Source: an uncultured Erysipelotrichaceae bacterium
GTDB taxonomy: Bacteria > Bacillota_I > Bacilli_A > RF39 > UBA660
Assembly (NCBI GenBank): GCA_902795755.1
Contig: CADBMO010000028.1
Coordinates: forward strand, 1 to 19,191
Length of the DNA stretch: 19,191 bases
Reading direction: 5' to 3'
Shown piece by piece: positions 7,841-13,975 of this stretch (the first letter of the stretch is position 1; each line of letters begins with the position of its first letter). The notes under the pieces were generated by a model. It had not been told where the DNA came from. It saw only the letters and a list, made by a program, of their open reading frames with translations, and made no database searches. Made by a program: the position numbers and the translations under genes.

Positions 7841-9286
7841 TCACCTTTTGTTAAACTCCTTTATCTTCCTTTTTGCTCTCGTTGTTACCGCAATATCAAT
7901 CCACTCCTTTCTTGGTCCAAACGACAATTCATCTGTTATAATTTTTACTCTATCATTGTTTTCAAGCACTTTTCCAACGTCAACATATTCATCATTTACA
8001 ATTGCCGACACCATTGTATTACCTATATCAGTATGTATTTTATAGGCAAAGTCAATAGGTGTTGCACCCTTAGGTAATTCGATTATCTCTCCCTTGCTAG
8101 AGTACACATAAACTTTATTTGCAAACAATTCATTTTTTACTTGATGAACAAACTCTTTATTATCACCAAACACTCTATTTATTTCAACTAATGAATTAAA
8201 GAACTGATACTTATCTTTTAATTCTTTTTGCATTATTTCTCTTGCATTACCCTTTTCAATATTAAAATATGAAGTTAGTCCAAAAGAAGCAATTTTATCC
8301 ATATCAAACGTTCTTATTTGGGTTTGAACTAACCTATCATCTGGTGCAAATACGGTAGTATGAATTGATCTATACATATTAGTTTTAGGATTATGTATAA
8401 AGTCTTTAAACATGCCATTTACAGGATTATACTTACTATGTACGAGTCCAAGTGTTATATAACAATTCTTAACATCATCTACCATAACTTTTAAGGCAAG
8501 TAAGTCATGTATATCCGATATTTTTCCACCTTCTGATATTTTTTTATATATACCATATATGTTTTTAGTTCTCACTTTTATTTCATGTGGTATGGAATCA
8601 TCATTAAGCATTAAATCTATTTCATATAACATTTCTTTTAAACAAGCGTCGCTTTCCATCTCAATTCTTTCTTTTTTCTCACCAATTTTTTTATACATAT
8701 CCGGTTTTAAGTATCTAAGTGATAAATCTTCTAATTCAGATTTTATTCTATATGCTCCGATATAGTAAGCCATTGGAACAAATATCTCTAAAGTTTCTAA
8801 TGCATTTTCTTTTTGTTTAAACTCACTTTTATAATCTAATGTGCGCATATTATGTAATCTATCAGCTAACTTGATAATTATTATTCTTACATCTGTTGTT
8901 ATACCAGTTATGATTTTTCTGGTGTTAGCCATATTTTCATCTAACTTAGAAGAAAAATTCAACTTACTTATTTTAGTAACTCCATCTACTAAGTTTGCAA
9001 CTTCAACTCCAAAGTTTTCTGCTATTTCTTCTTTTGTAATATTAGTGTCCTCTAAAGTATCATGTAAAAGACCTGCAATTATAGTTTCTTTATCCGCATT
9101 CATTTCAGACAATGTATAAGCAACATTTAAAGGATGAATTATATATGGTTGTCCACTTGCTCTTTTTTGATTGCTATGAAGCGTATTAGCCATATCATAA
9201 GCTTTTATTATAGTATCAGTATCTTCTTTATTATAATAATTTAAATTATTAATTAAATCATTTAAAGTTATATTATTAATATCCAT
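7841..9286 (-). CDS. Short Rel/SpoT-family (p)ppGpp hydrolase, probably synthetase-impaired
   Basis: This 481-residue RelA/SpoT homologue has an HD hydrolase domain, a synthetase domain and a TGS domain, but no ACT/zinc-finger C-terminus (full Rel is about 700-750 residues). The hydrolase set is intact: H51, H75-D76 with E79-D80 (HDTLED), and DRLHNMRT at 142-149. In the synthetase, D261 of the DLLALK motif is present, but the family Arg of that motif is Lys266. The ExQIRT motif reads QTQIRT, so the conserved catalytic Glu is Gln321. I infer mainly ppGpp hydrolysis. ATG 9286 is preferred over 9328 because AAAGGTGGTGA precedes it. Its TGA stop overlaps the ribosome binding site of the fusion gene, so the two are probably translationally coupled. 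Confidence 0.9.
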   Translation of the reverse strand: MDINNITLNDLINNLNYYNKEDTDTIIKAYDMANTLHSNQKRASGQPYIIHPLNVAYTLSEMNADKETIIAGLLHDTLEDTNITKEEIAENFGVEVANLVDGVTKISKLNFSSKLDENMANTRKIITGITTDVRIIIIKLADRLHNMRTLDYKSEFKQKENALETLEIFVPMAYYIGAYRIKSELEDLSLRYLKPDMYKKIGEKKERIEMESDACLKEMLYEIDLMLNDDSIPHEIKVRTKNIYGIYKKISEGGKISDIHDLLALKVMVDDVKNCYITLGLVHSKYNPVNGMFKDFIHNPKTNMYRSIHTTVFAPDDRLVQTQIRTFDMDKIASFGLTSYFNIEKGNAREIMQKELKDKYQFFNSLVEINRVFGDNKEFVHQVKNELFANKVYVYSSKGEIIELPKGATPIDFAYKIHTDIGNTMVSAIVNDEYVDVGKVLENNDRVKIITDELSFGPRKEWIDIAVTTRAKRKIKEFNKR

Positions 9287-9317
9287 AATATCACCACCTT
9301 TAACATATAATAAAAGA

Positions 9318-9355
9318 CAGTAACTCATAAGGATTAAAAACCTTAAAAGTTACTG
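9318..9355 (-). terminator. Hairpin between the small ORF and rel, possible attenuator
   Basis: CAGTAACT pairs with AGTTACTG (8 bp). After a 2x2 internal loop, TAAGG pairs with CCTTA around an 8-base loop. On the minus strand the stem is followed by TCTTTTATT, a moderate U-tract. It starts two bases after the small ORF's stop and ends about 20 bases before the rel ribosome binding site. No separate rel promoter is evident, so it may be a partial terminator that tunes read-through into rel and the cassette. Confidence 0.6.
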
Positions 9356-9356
9356 C

Positions 9357-9449
9357 CTAAAAATGCGTAATTATACAAGATAATAAGCATGAGAAAAGTA
9401 TAAGTGCAATTTCATATTTTTTATTTGAAAGCAGTTTTACTTTTTCCAT
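9357..9449 (-). CDS. 30-residue putative membrane peptide upstream of rel
   Basis: This short ORF begins at ATG 9449, with GAGGTGA six bases upstream, and ends in TAG. The product has a lysine-rich N-terminus (MEKVKLLSNKKYE), then one hydrophobic segment (IALILFSCLLSCIITHF) with two cysteines, enough for a single membrane span. It lies immediately downstream of a good promoter and immediately upstream of a hairpin before rel. It could be a leader peptide, a small membrane protein or a type I toxin-like peptide. I recognise no homologue. Confidence 0.5.
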   Translation of the reverse strand: MEKVKLLSNKKYEIALILFSCLLSCIITHF

Positions 9450-9478
9450 AACTATCACCTCACAAATAAATTAACTTT

Positions 9479-9507
9479 AATTTACTACTTTTAAAACTTT
9501 ATGTCAA
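9479..9507 (-). promoter_or_regulatory. Promoter for the small ORF and probably the rel-cassette operon
   Basis: On the minus strand there is a perfect TTGACA (9507-9502), a 17-base spacer and TAAATT (9484-9479). Predicted transcription starts near 9472, just before the GAGGTGA site of the 30-residue ORF. No other clear promoter was seen between here and 7835. Confidence 0.7.
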
Positions 9508-9530
9508 CACCTTTTAAAAAAAAAATAAAA

Positions 9531-9558
9531 AAAAGATATTCCTTTTGGAATATCTTTT
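9531..9558 (-). terminator. Rho-independent terminator of the CotD-like gene
   Basis: A perfect 12-bp stem, AAAAGATATTCC and GGAATATCTTTT, encloses a 4-base loop. On the minus strand it is followed by a run of U residues. The gene's TAA stop (9559-9557) lies in the base of the stem. Confidence 0.9.
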
Positions 9559-9817
9559 AGAAATTTTGATTAGCACAACAACCTGGATCGATGTTTGTTA
9601 CTATGTTTTCTTCTGAACATGTGTATTCTGGAGTATAAGTGTGCTCATAAATATGATTATTTATTATTTTTGTATGTATTGGACATATATGTTGTACTTT
9701 ATGACATATATTTCTTTCTATACATCTTTCTATTGGTTGCTCAACTATTGGATCACAGCCACAATTATTTTCTTGCATTGAACATGTTTGTTCACAGCAA
9801 TTATTATTAAAAAACAT
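9557..9817 (-). CDS. CotD-like cysteine- and histidine-rich spore coat protein
   Basis: This 86-residue protein has about 14 cysteines and four histidines and no membrane segment or signal peptide. The segment ICPIHTKIINNHIYEHTYTP followed by a later NIDPG and CC resembles the core of the CotD inner spore coat family (HIHP... NVDP). The N-terminal part is a set of CC, CSM and CGCD clusters. Coat proteins of this kind are made in the mother cell and cross-linked by disulfides. The assignment rests on composition and short motifs, so a different Cys-rich structural or metal-binding protein is possible. AAGGGGGAT precedes the ATG. A terminator overlaps the stop and a sporulation-sigma-like -10 lies upstream, so it is probably monocistronic. 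Confidence 0.6.
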   Translation of the reverse strand: MFFNNNCCEQTCSMQENNCGCDPIVEQPIERCIERNICHKVQHICPIHTKIINNHIYEHTYTPEYTCSEENIVTNIDPGCCANQNF

Positions 9818-9839
9818 TTAAAATCCCCCTTACCTACTT

Positions 9840-9848
9840 TATAGTATG
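9840..9848 (-). promoter_or_regulatory. Possible mother-cell sigma -10 element for the CotD-like gene
   Basis: On the minus strand CATACTATA fits the SigK -10 pattern CATANNNTA and differs by one base from the SigE element CATACAAT. No convincing -35 was found: ATT at a 17-base spacing is the best SigE-like candidate. An inverted repeat, CATTTAAAA/TTTTAAATG, flanks this stretch and includes the start codon. Confidence 0.35.
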
Positions 9849-9878
9849 AGAGTTTTAAATGTTTGAATAGGTTATTGT

Positions 9879-10058
9879 TTAGATATTTTCCTCTAACGTT
9901 ACTATTCTGTTGCTTAGTAATTCTATAACGTTATCACGAGATACTATTTGTATTATATCATCTTTGGGTAAATAGTTTAATAATTTACCATACAAAAACC
10001 TGCCTTCTTTAAGCCAAATCCTTATTTCTTTACCAATTAATTTTTTTAAATCCTTCAT
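9879..10058 (-). CDS. Small 59-residue protein, possibly Sm-like
   Basis: ATG 10058 is chosen because AGGTGGTG lies six bases upstream; the longer reading uses a GTG inside that site. The product is soluble and predicted to be mostly beta-strand: LIGKEIRIWLKEGRFLYGKL resembles the Sm1 motif of Hfq/LSm proteins, followed by DDIIQIVSRDNVIEL and a terminal strand. The Sm2 signature is not clear, so RNA binding is only a suggestion. It stands alone between ffh and the CotD-like gene, 61 bp upstream of the CotD-like start. A TATAAT lies near 10090, but no good -35 was found. Confidence 0.6.
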   Translation of the reverse strand: MKDLKKLIGKEIRIWLKEGRFLYGKLLNYLPKDDIIQIVSRDNVIELLSNRIVTLEENI

Positions 10059-10142
10059 ATAATACACCACCTATCTTATTTTTACTGATTATAGTGTATC
10101 ACGAACAATTGTATTATGCAATACTTTTTTTAATAATAATAA

Positions 10143-10166
10143 AAAGTGTACATTATTGTACACTTT
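10143..10166 (-). terminator. Rho-independent terminator of ffh
   Basis: AAAGTGTACA and TGTACACTTT form a 10-bp stem with a 4-base loop, followed on the minus strand by TTATTATTATT. The ffh stop (10167-10165) overlaps the stem base. It closes the SRP transcription unit. Confidence 0.85.
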
Positions 10167-11472
10167 AAAATGGCATTTTAAAATATCCATTCTTCATCAT
10201 TTTCATCATCTTTTGCATTTGTTCAAATTGATTTAAAAGTTTATTTACATCTTGTACGCTTGTACCAGAGCCTTTTGCTATTCTCTGCTTTCTAGATGCT
10301 TTTATAATACTAGGATTTTTTCTTTCTTTTATCGTCATTGAAGATATCATAGCTTCTAATCTTGCCATTTCTTTTGGGTCTATACTTACGTTATTTAATC
10401 CCATTTTTCTAGCACCAGGTAAAAGCTTTAGAAGGTTTTCAAGTGGACCTAGTTTTTTTATTTGTCTTAGTTGTGATAAAAAGTCATCTAAATCCATCTT
10501 ACCAGCTTGTATTTTCTTAACGGTAGACATTGCCTCTTTTTCATCAATTACTGATTCTGCTTTTTCAACAATTGACATTATGTCACCATTACCTAGTATT
10601 CTAGATACCATACGTTCTGGATCAAATTCTGTTAATCCATCTAGTTTTTCAGACGTACCTACAAACTTAATAGGAACACCAGTTAAGTGTTTAGCAGAAA
10701 GTGCAACTCCACCTTTAGTATCACCATCCATTTTAGTTAAAATAGTACCAGTTAATTTTAGTTTATCATTAAAACCATTTATAACGTTTATTGCATCTTG
10801 ACCAATCATGGCATCTATTACTAATATTATTTCATTAGGATTAACAGTTTCGTTAATATTATTTAACTCATCCATTAATTTTTCATCAACATGTAATCTA
10901 CCTGCGGTATCTATTAATACTAAATCATAGCCATTTTCTTTTGCATAATTAAGACCATTTTCTGCAATCTTAACAGCATTTCCTTGACCTTCCGAGTATA
11001 CTTCTATATTTAACTCTTTACCAAGTTGTTTTAATTGATCAATTGCTGCTGGACGATAAACATCACAGGCAACAAATAATGGTTTTTTGCTTTTTTTCTT
11101 TCTTAAATAATTACCAAGTTTACCAATGGTAGTCGTTTTACCACTACCTTGTAAACCAACTAACATAATTATACTTGGCTTTTTACTTAAATGTATTTCA
11201 TGATCATCATTACCTAATAAATCTAACAATTCATCTTTCAATATCTTTAAAAACATTTCACCTGGTTTTAAACTTTTTTTAACTTCTTCTCCAAGTGCTT
11301 TTTCTTTTACTTTGTTAGTAAATTCTTTAACTACTTTATAGTTAACATCAGCTTCTAAAAGAGCAAGTCTTACATCACGCATTGCATCAGATATATTATC
11401 TTCTGTAATCTTGCCATAACCTTTTATTTTACCAACAGCGTTTTCTATCTTTTCAGTTAAACTTTCAAACAT
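10165..11472 (-). CDS. ffh: Signal recognition particle GTPase Ffh (SRP54)
   Basis: This 435-residue cytoplasmic GTPase binds 4.5S RNA and signal sequences and docks with FtsY to target nascent membrane proteins. It has an N-terminal helical N domain, and a G domain with P-loop GLQGSGKT at 106-113, DTAGRL and TKMDGDTKGG. The methionine-rich M domain has the RNA-binding SRKQRIAKGSG motif, and the tail is methionine-rich (QKMMKMMK). The length is normal. ATG 11472 is chosen over the GTG at 11481, which lies inside the AAAGGTGA ribosome site. Unlike the usual continuous ylxM-ffh layout, a terminator and a fresh promoter separate it from ylxM. Confidence 0.97.
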   Translation of the reverse strand: MFESLTEKIENAVGKIKGYGKITEDNISDAMRDVRLALLEADVNYKVVKEFTNKVKEKALGEEVKKSLKPGEMFLKILKDELLDLLGNDDHEIHLSKKPSIIMLVGLQGSGKTTTIGKLGNYLRKKKSKKPLFVACDVYRPAAIDQLKQLGKELNIEVYSEGQGNAVKIAENGLNYAKENGYDLVLIDTAGRLHVDEKLMDELNNINETVNPNEIILVIDAMIGQDAINVINGFNDKLKLTGTILTKMDGDTKGGVALSAKHLTGVPIKFVGTSEKLDGLTEFDPERMVSRILGNGDIMSIVEKAESVIDEKEAMSTVKKIQAGKMDLDDFLSQLRQIKKLGPLENLLKLLPGARKMGLNNVSIDPKEMARLEAMISSMTIKERKNPSIIKASRKQRIAKGSGTSVQDVNKLLNQFEQMQKMMKMMKNGYFKMPF

Positions 11473-11489
11473 GTCTATCACCTTTTTTA

Positions 11490-11498
11490 ATTATATCA
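11490..11498 (-). promoter_or_regulatory. Extended -10 promoter of ffh
   Basis: TGATATAAT on the minus strand has a perfect TATAAT (11495-11490) with the TGn extension and a poor -35 (TAGATT at 17 bases). The predicted start near 11483 leaves only about a dozen leader bases, beginning at the ribosome binding site. It lies in the U-tract of the preceding terminator. Confidence 0.55.
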
Positions 11499-11501
11499 AA
11501 A

Positions 11502-11522
11502 AAACTAGATATAATCTAGTTT
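11502..11522 (-). terminator. Terminator between the small ORF and ffh
   Basis: AAACTAGAT and ATCTAGTTT form a perfect 9-bp stem with a 3-base loop, followed on the minus strand by further T residues. The TAG of the 32-residue ORF is in the stem. It should reduce ftsY-ylxM read-through into ffh. Confidence 0.75.
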
Positions 11523-11614
11523 ATAATTAAGAATACTATAAAAGTAAATACCATTATTAAAGTTATTACAAGTATAATAGAATCAATCAATTTGTCTTTT
11601 TTCTTCTTATTCAT
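11516..11614 (-). CDS. 32-residue putative membrane peptide after ylxM
   Basis: ATG 11614 lies inside the last codons of ylxM (8-base overlap) in another frame. The product starts MNKKKKDK and continues as one long hydrophobic stretch (LIDSIILVITLIMVFTFIVF), a clear single membrane span with the positive charges at the N-terminus. The ribosome site is poor (AAGGA 13 bases away), so translation would depend on coupling to ylxM. I recognise no homologue; the reading-frame overlap and hydrophobicity are the only support. Confidence 0.45.
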   Translation of the reverse strand: MNKKKKDKLIDSIILVITLIMVFTFIVFLIIN

Positions 11615-11909
11615 ATCCTAATATGTCCTTTATCTTATCTTTTAAATTATTATCCTTTATATTATCTACTTTTTTTCTTATTGATAAGTCCTTATTATAT
11701 ATTCCTAATTTTTCTTCATAAAACTTTAGTTTTTCCTCACTGGTTTTAATGTGTTTATGTACCGCGTTACGACTAATTGAATAATTTTCTGCTATTTCGC
11801 CTAACGATAAATTATCAAAATAATAATCCTCAAAATAACGCTTGTTATCATCATTTAATAATTCACCATAATAATCATATAAAATAATTAAATATTCTCT
11901 TTTTTCCAT
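11607..11909 (-). CDS. ylxM: SRP-associated helix-turn-helix protein YlxM
   Basis: This 100-residue protein of the YlxM/p13 family (UPF0122) resembles sigma factor region 4, with the helix-turn-helix at about 34-60 (SLGEIAENYSISRNAVHKHI). In Gram-positive bacteria ylxM sits with ffh and ftsY, and its product has been linked to SRP GTPase activity. It starts one base after the ftsY stop with a weak AAGGAT site 11 bases upstream, consistent with coupling to ftsY. The length is typical. Confidence 0.92.
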   Translation of the reverse strand: MEKREYLIILYDYYGELLNDDNKRYFEDYYFDNLSLGEIAENYSISRNAVHKHIKTSEEKLKFYEEKLGIYNKDLSIRKKVDNIKDNNLKDKIKDILGYE

Positions 11910-11910
11910 T

Positions 11911-12885
11911 TTACATCATATCCTTAAATAATCCATATATATATTTTTCAATATCAAAATCTTGCAAATCTTCTTCTTTTTCTCCTAATCCTATATATCT
12001 AACTGGAAGTCCAACTTCTTCTTTTATAGCGAGAACTATACCACCTTTAGCAGTACCATCCAACTTAGTTAGTACTATTCCAGTTATGTTAGTTATCTCC
12101 TTAAACGCTTTTGCTTGACTTATACCATTTTGACCAGTAGTCGCATCAATTACTAAAAATGTTTCATGAGGTGCACCACTAACTATTCTATCACCAACGT
12201 TATTTATCTTTTCTAACTCTTTCATAAGATTAACTTTATTTTGAAGTCTACCAGCGGTATCAATTAATACCATATCATAGTTTTCTTTATTTGCTTTTTC
12301 TAAGCCTTGATAAACAACACTTGCAGGATCTTTCGTGTTTTCATCTTTAACAACCTCACAGCCTATACGAGAACCCCAAACATCTAATTGTTCTACCGCT
12401 CCTGCTCTAAAAGTATCCGCTGCTACTAAAAGTACTTTTTTACCTTGCTTTTTAAACTTAGAAGCTAGTTTTGCAATGGTTGTTGTTTTACCAACACCAT
12501 TTACACCAACAAATAATATTACCGTTGGTCCATCCTCATTATAATTAATCTTATTTGATAAAATATCATCATTAACATATATTATAAATAATTCATCAAC
12601 TATTATTTCAGTTAATTCTTCTGGATTTGTAATCTTTTCTTTTGATACCCTTCGTTGAAGTTTATCCATAAAATCCATAACAGTATTAACGCCGATATCA
12701 GCATTTATTAATAATTCTTCTAACTCTTCAAAATAGTTTTCATTTATTTCACTATATTCTTTTGAAAGGTTAGTAAGTTTATTTACAAAACTTTTTCTGG
12801 TTTTAGATAGACCTTTATCGTATGTTTCTACTGATTTTTTATCTTCTTTTTTAAAAGCGTTTTTTATCTTACTAAATAGTCCCAT
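11911..12885 (-). CDS. ftsY: SRP receptor GTPase FtsY
   Basis: This 324-residue membrane-associated GTPase is the partner of Ffh in co-translational targeting. A very short N-terminal region (MGLFSKIKNAFKK, amphipathic and positive, likely the lipid-binding helix) precedes the NG domain. Landmarks are P-loop GVNGVGKT at 127-134, DTFRAGA, DTAGRLQNK, TKLDGTAKGG and the closing GLGEKEEDLQDF. ATG 12885 is chosen because GGAGGT lies just upstream; the longer start at 12909 adds residues unlike FtsY. The start overlaps the end of the upstream 326-residue gene by 14 bases, indicating one transcript. Confidence 0.97.
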   Translation of the reverse strand: MGLFSKIKNAFKKEDKKSVETYDKGLSKTRKSFVNKLTNLSKEYSEINENYFEELEELLINADIGVNTVMDFMDKLQRRVSKEKITNPEELTEIIVDELFIIYVNDDILSNKINYNEDGPTVILFVGVNGVGKTTTIAKLASKFKKQGKKVLLVAADTFRAGAVEQLDVWGSRIGCEVVKDENTKDPASVVYQGLEKANKENYDMVLIDTAGRLQNKVNLMKELEKINNVGDRIVSGAPHETFLVIDATTGQNGISQAKAFKEITNITGIVLTKLDGTAKGGIVLAIKEEVGLPVRYIGLGEKEEDLQDFDIEKYIYGLFKDMM

Positions 12886-13852
12886 AACTACCTCCACTTG
12901 GTTTTTCATTAATATTTAATTTTAATTTGCCACTTATAAAATCATCTATTGTTTTTGATGATGCTCTTCCATTTACTTCCCCGTTTTTTATAGCATTACC
13001 AATAACACTTAAATCTTTAAAAGCATATGAATTTGAACTACTAAATAATAAGTGTTTTTTATTATTAACATCACATTTATATAATAATTCAGATATTTCT
13101 AATTCCTTAAACTTCTTAAATATACCATCTTTATCAGCAACATCAAAAACCATATCACAAATACTATCTATGTCATTAATGCCCTTTGCCTTAAATAAAA
13201 GATTATAACTATATAATATATCGTATAAATCAGTACGTCTTGAATAAATATTCATCTTATACATATCTTTCATTTTATATATACCATCATTTACTTTTCT
13301 TAACCTATTTAGTCCTTGTAAACCATATTTGTCGTATACTAATTCATACATTCTCAATATACAAAAAATCACTTTTAATATATCATATTCATTTTTATTG
13401 TTACTATTAAAAGTATAACTATTTTCTTTTAATATACTATGTATTTTCTCTTCAAAATCATTAATAATATTATTATAATCATTAATTGGTACAAATAACT
13501 TTTCATTTAATAATTCGTTTATATCATTAATGTTTTTACGAACAAAAATATTGTTTTTATGTTTTAATAACAAATGTGAAATAGTTGCAAAATCTCCTTT
13601 ATACTCTATTTGATTTAGCTTGCAATAATACTTGAATTTATCTCGAATTCCTTCTAATTCACTACTTAATTTTTTTAATTTATCAATGTCAGATGGATCG
13701 TTAGATTTAATTAGCTTTAAAAACTCTTGATGTTTTTCAATGAATAAAATCATACACCCAACATATTCTTTTAAATCATTATCTTTAAATATTTCATCGT
13801 AGTTTTTATAAGTACAAACTAATATTTTATATATAACATCATTAATACTCAT
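12872..13852 (-). CDS. Unrecognised 326-residue protein upstream of ftsY
   Basis: I do not recognise a family. The protein is predicted soluble, rich in Lys, Asn, Asp and Ile, and mostly helical, with no signal peptide, membrane segment or catalytic motif that I can see. The last 45 residues are Gly/Ser/Lys-rich (SGKLKLNINEKPSGGSYGTI). ATG 13852 is preferred over 13903 because AGGTGGTGA lies six bases upstream, and the longer start would overlap the promoter. It is the first gene of the ftsY-ylxM transcript, in the place where smc often precedes ftsY in Firmicutes, but it shows no SMC features. The 14-base overlap with ftsY suggests coordinated expression. Confidence 0.8.
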   Translation of the reverse strand: MSINDVIYKILVCTYKNYDEIFKDNDLKEYVGCMILFIEKHQEFLKLIKSNDPSDIDKLKKLSSELEGIRDKFKYYCKLNQIEYKGDFATISHLLLKHKNNIFVRKNINDINELLNEKLFVPINDYNNIINDFEEKIHSILKENSYTFNSNNKNEYDILKVIFCILRMYELVYDKYGLQGLNRLRKVNDGIYKMKDMYKMNIYSRRTDLYDILYSYNLLFKAKGINDIDSICDMVFDVADKDGIFKKFKELEISELLYKCDVNNKKHLLFSSSNSYAFKDLSVIGNAIKNGEVNGRASSKTIDDFISGKLKLNINEKPSGGSYGTI

Positions 13853-13874
13853 ATCTTCACCACCTAACGTAAAT

Positions 13875-13903
13875 ATTATAACAAACAATGGACAAAATAT
13901 CAA
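13875..13903 (-). promoter_or_regulatory. Promoter of the orf326-ftsY-ylxM operon
   Basis: TTGATA (13903-13898), a 17-base spacer and TATAAT (13880-13875) lie on the minus strand, with predicted transcription start near 13868, about 16 bases before the start codon. It is divergent from the RNase J promoter. Confidence 0.8.
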
Positions 13904-13910
13904 AATAATA

Positions 13911-13922
13911 GTATAATTATAC
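13911..13922. promoter_or_regulatory. Palindrome between divergent promoters
   Basis: GTATAATTATAC is a perfect 12-bp palindrome between the -35 regions of the leftward orf326-ftsY promoter and the rightward RNase J promoter. It could be an operator acting on both, or simple AT-rich chance. Confidence 0.3.
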
Positions 13923-13952
13923 GTGTCAATTCTTTTTCTATTTAAATATAAT
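13923..13952 (+). promoter_or_regulatory. Promoter of RNase J
   Basis: GTGTCA (13923-13928), an 18-base spacer and TATAAT (13947-13952) lie on the plus strand; the -35 matches consensus at four of six positions. The ribosome binding site AAAGGAGAT follows at 13956. Confidence 0.65.
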
Positions 13953-13975
13953 TTGAAAGGAGATTTTTAATATAT

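Noticed and set aside
10110..10123. Palindrome GTATTATGCAATAC-like sequence upstream of the 59-residue gene
   Set aside because: The arms are only five bases and imperfect in AT-rich sequence; no support for a function.
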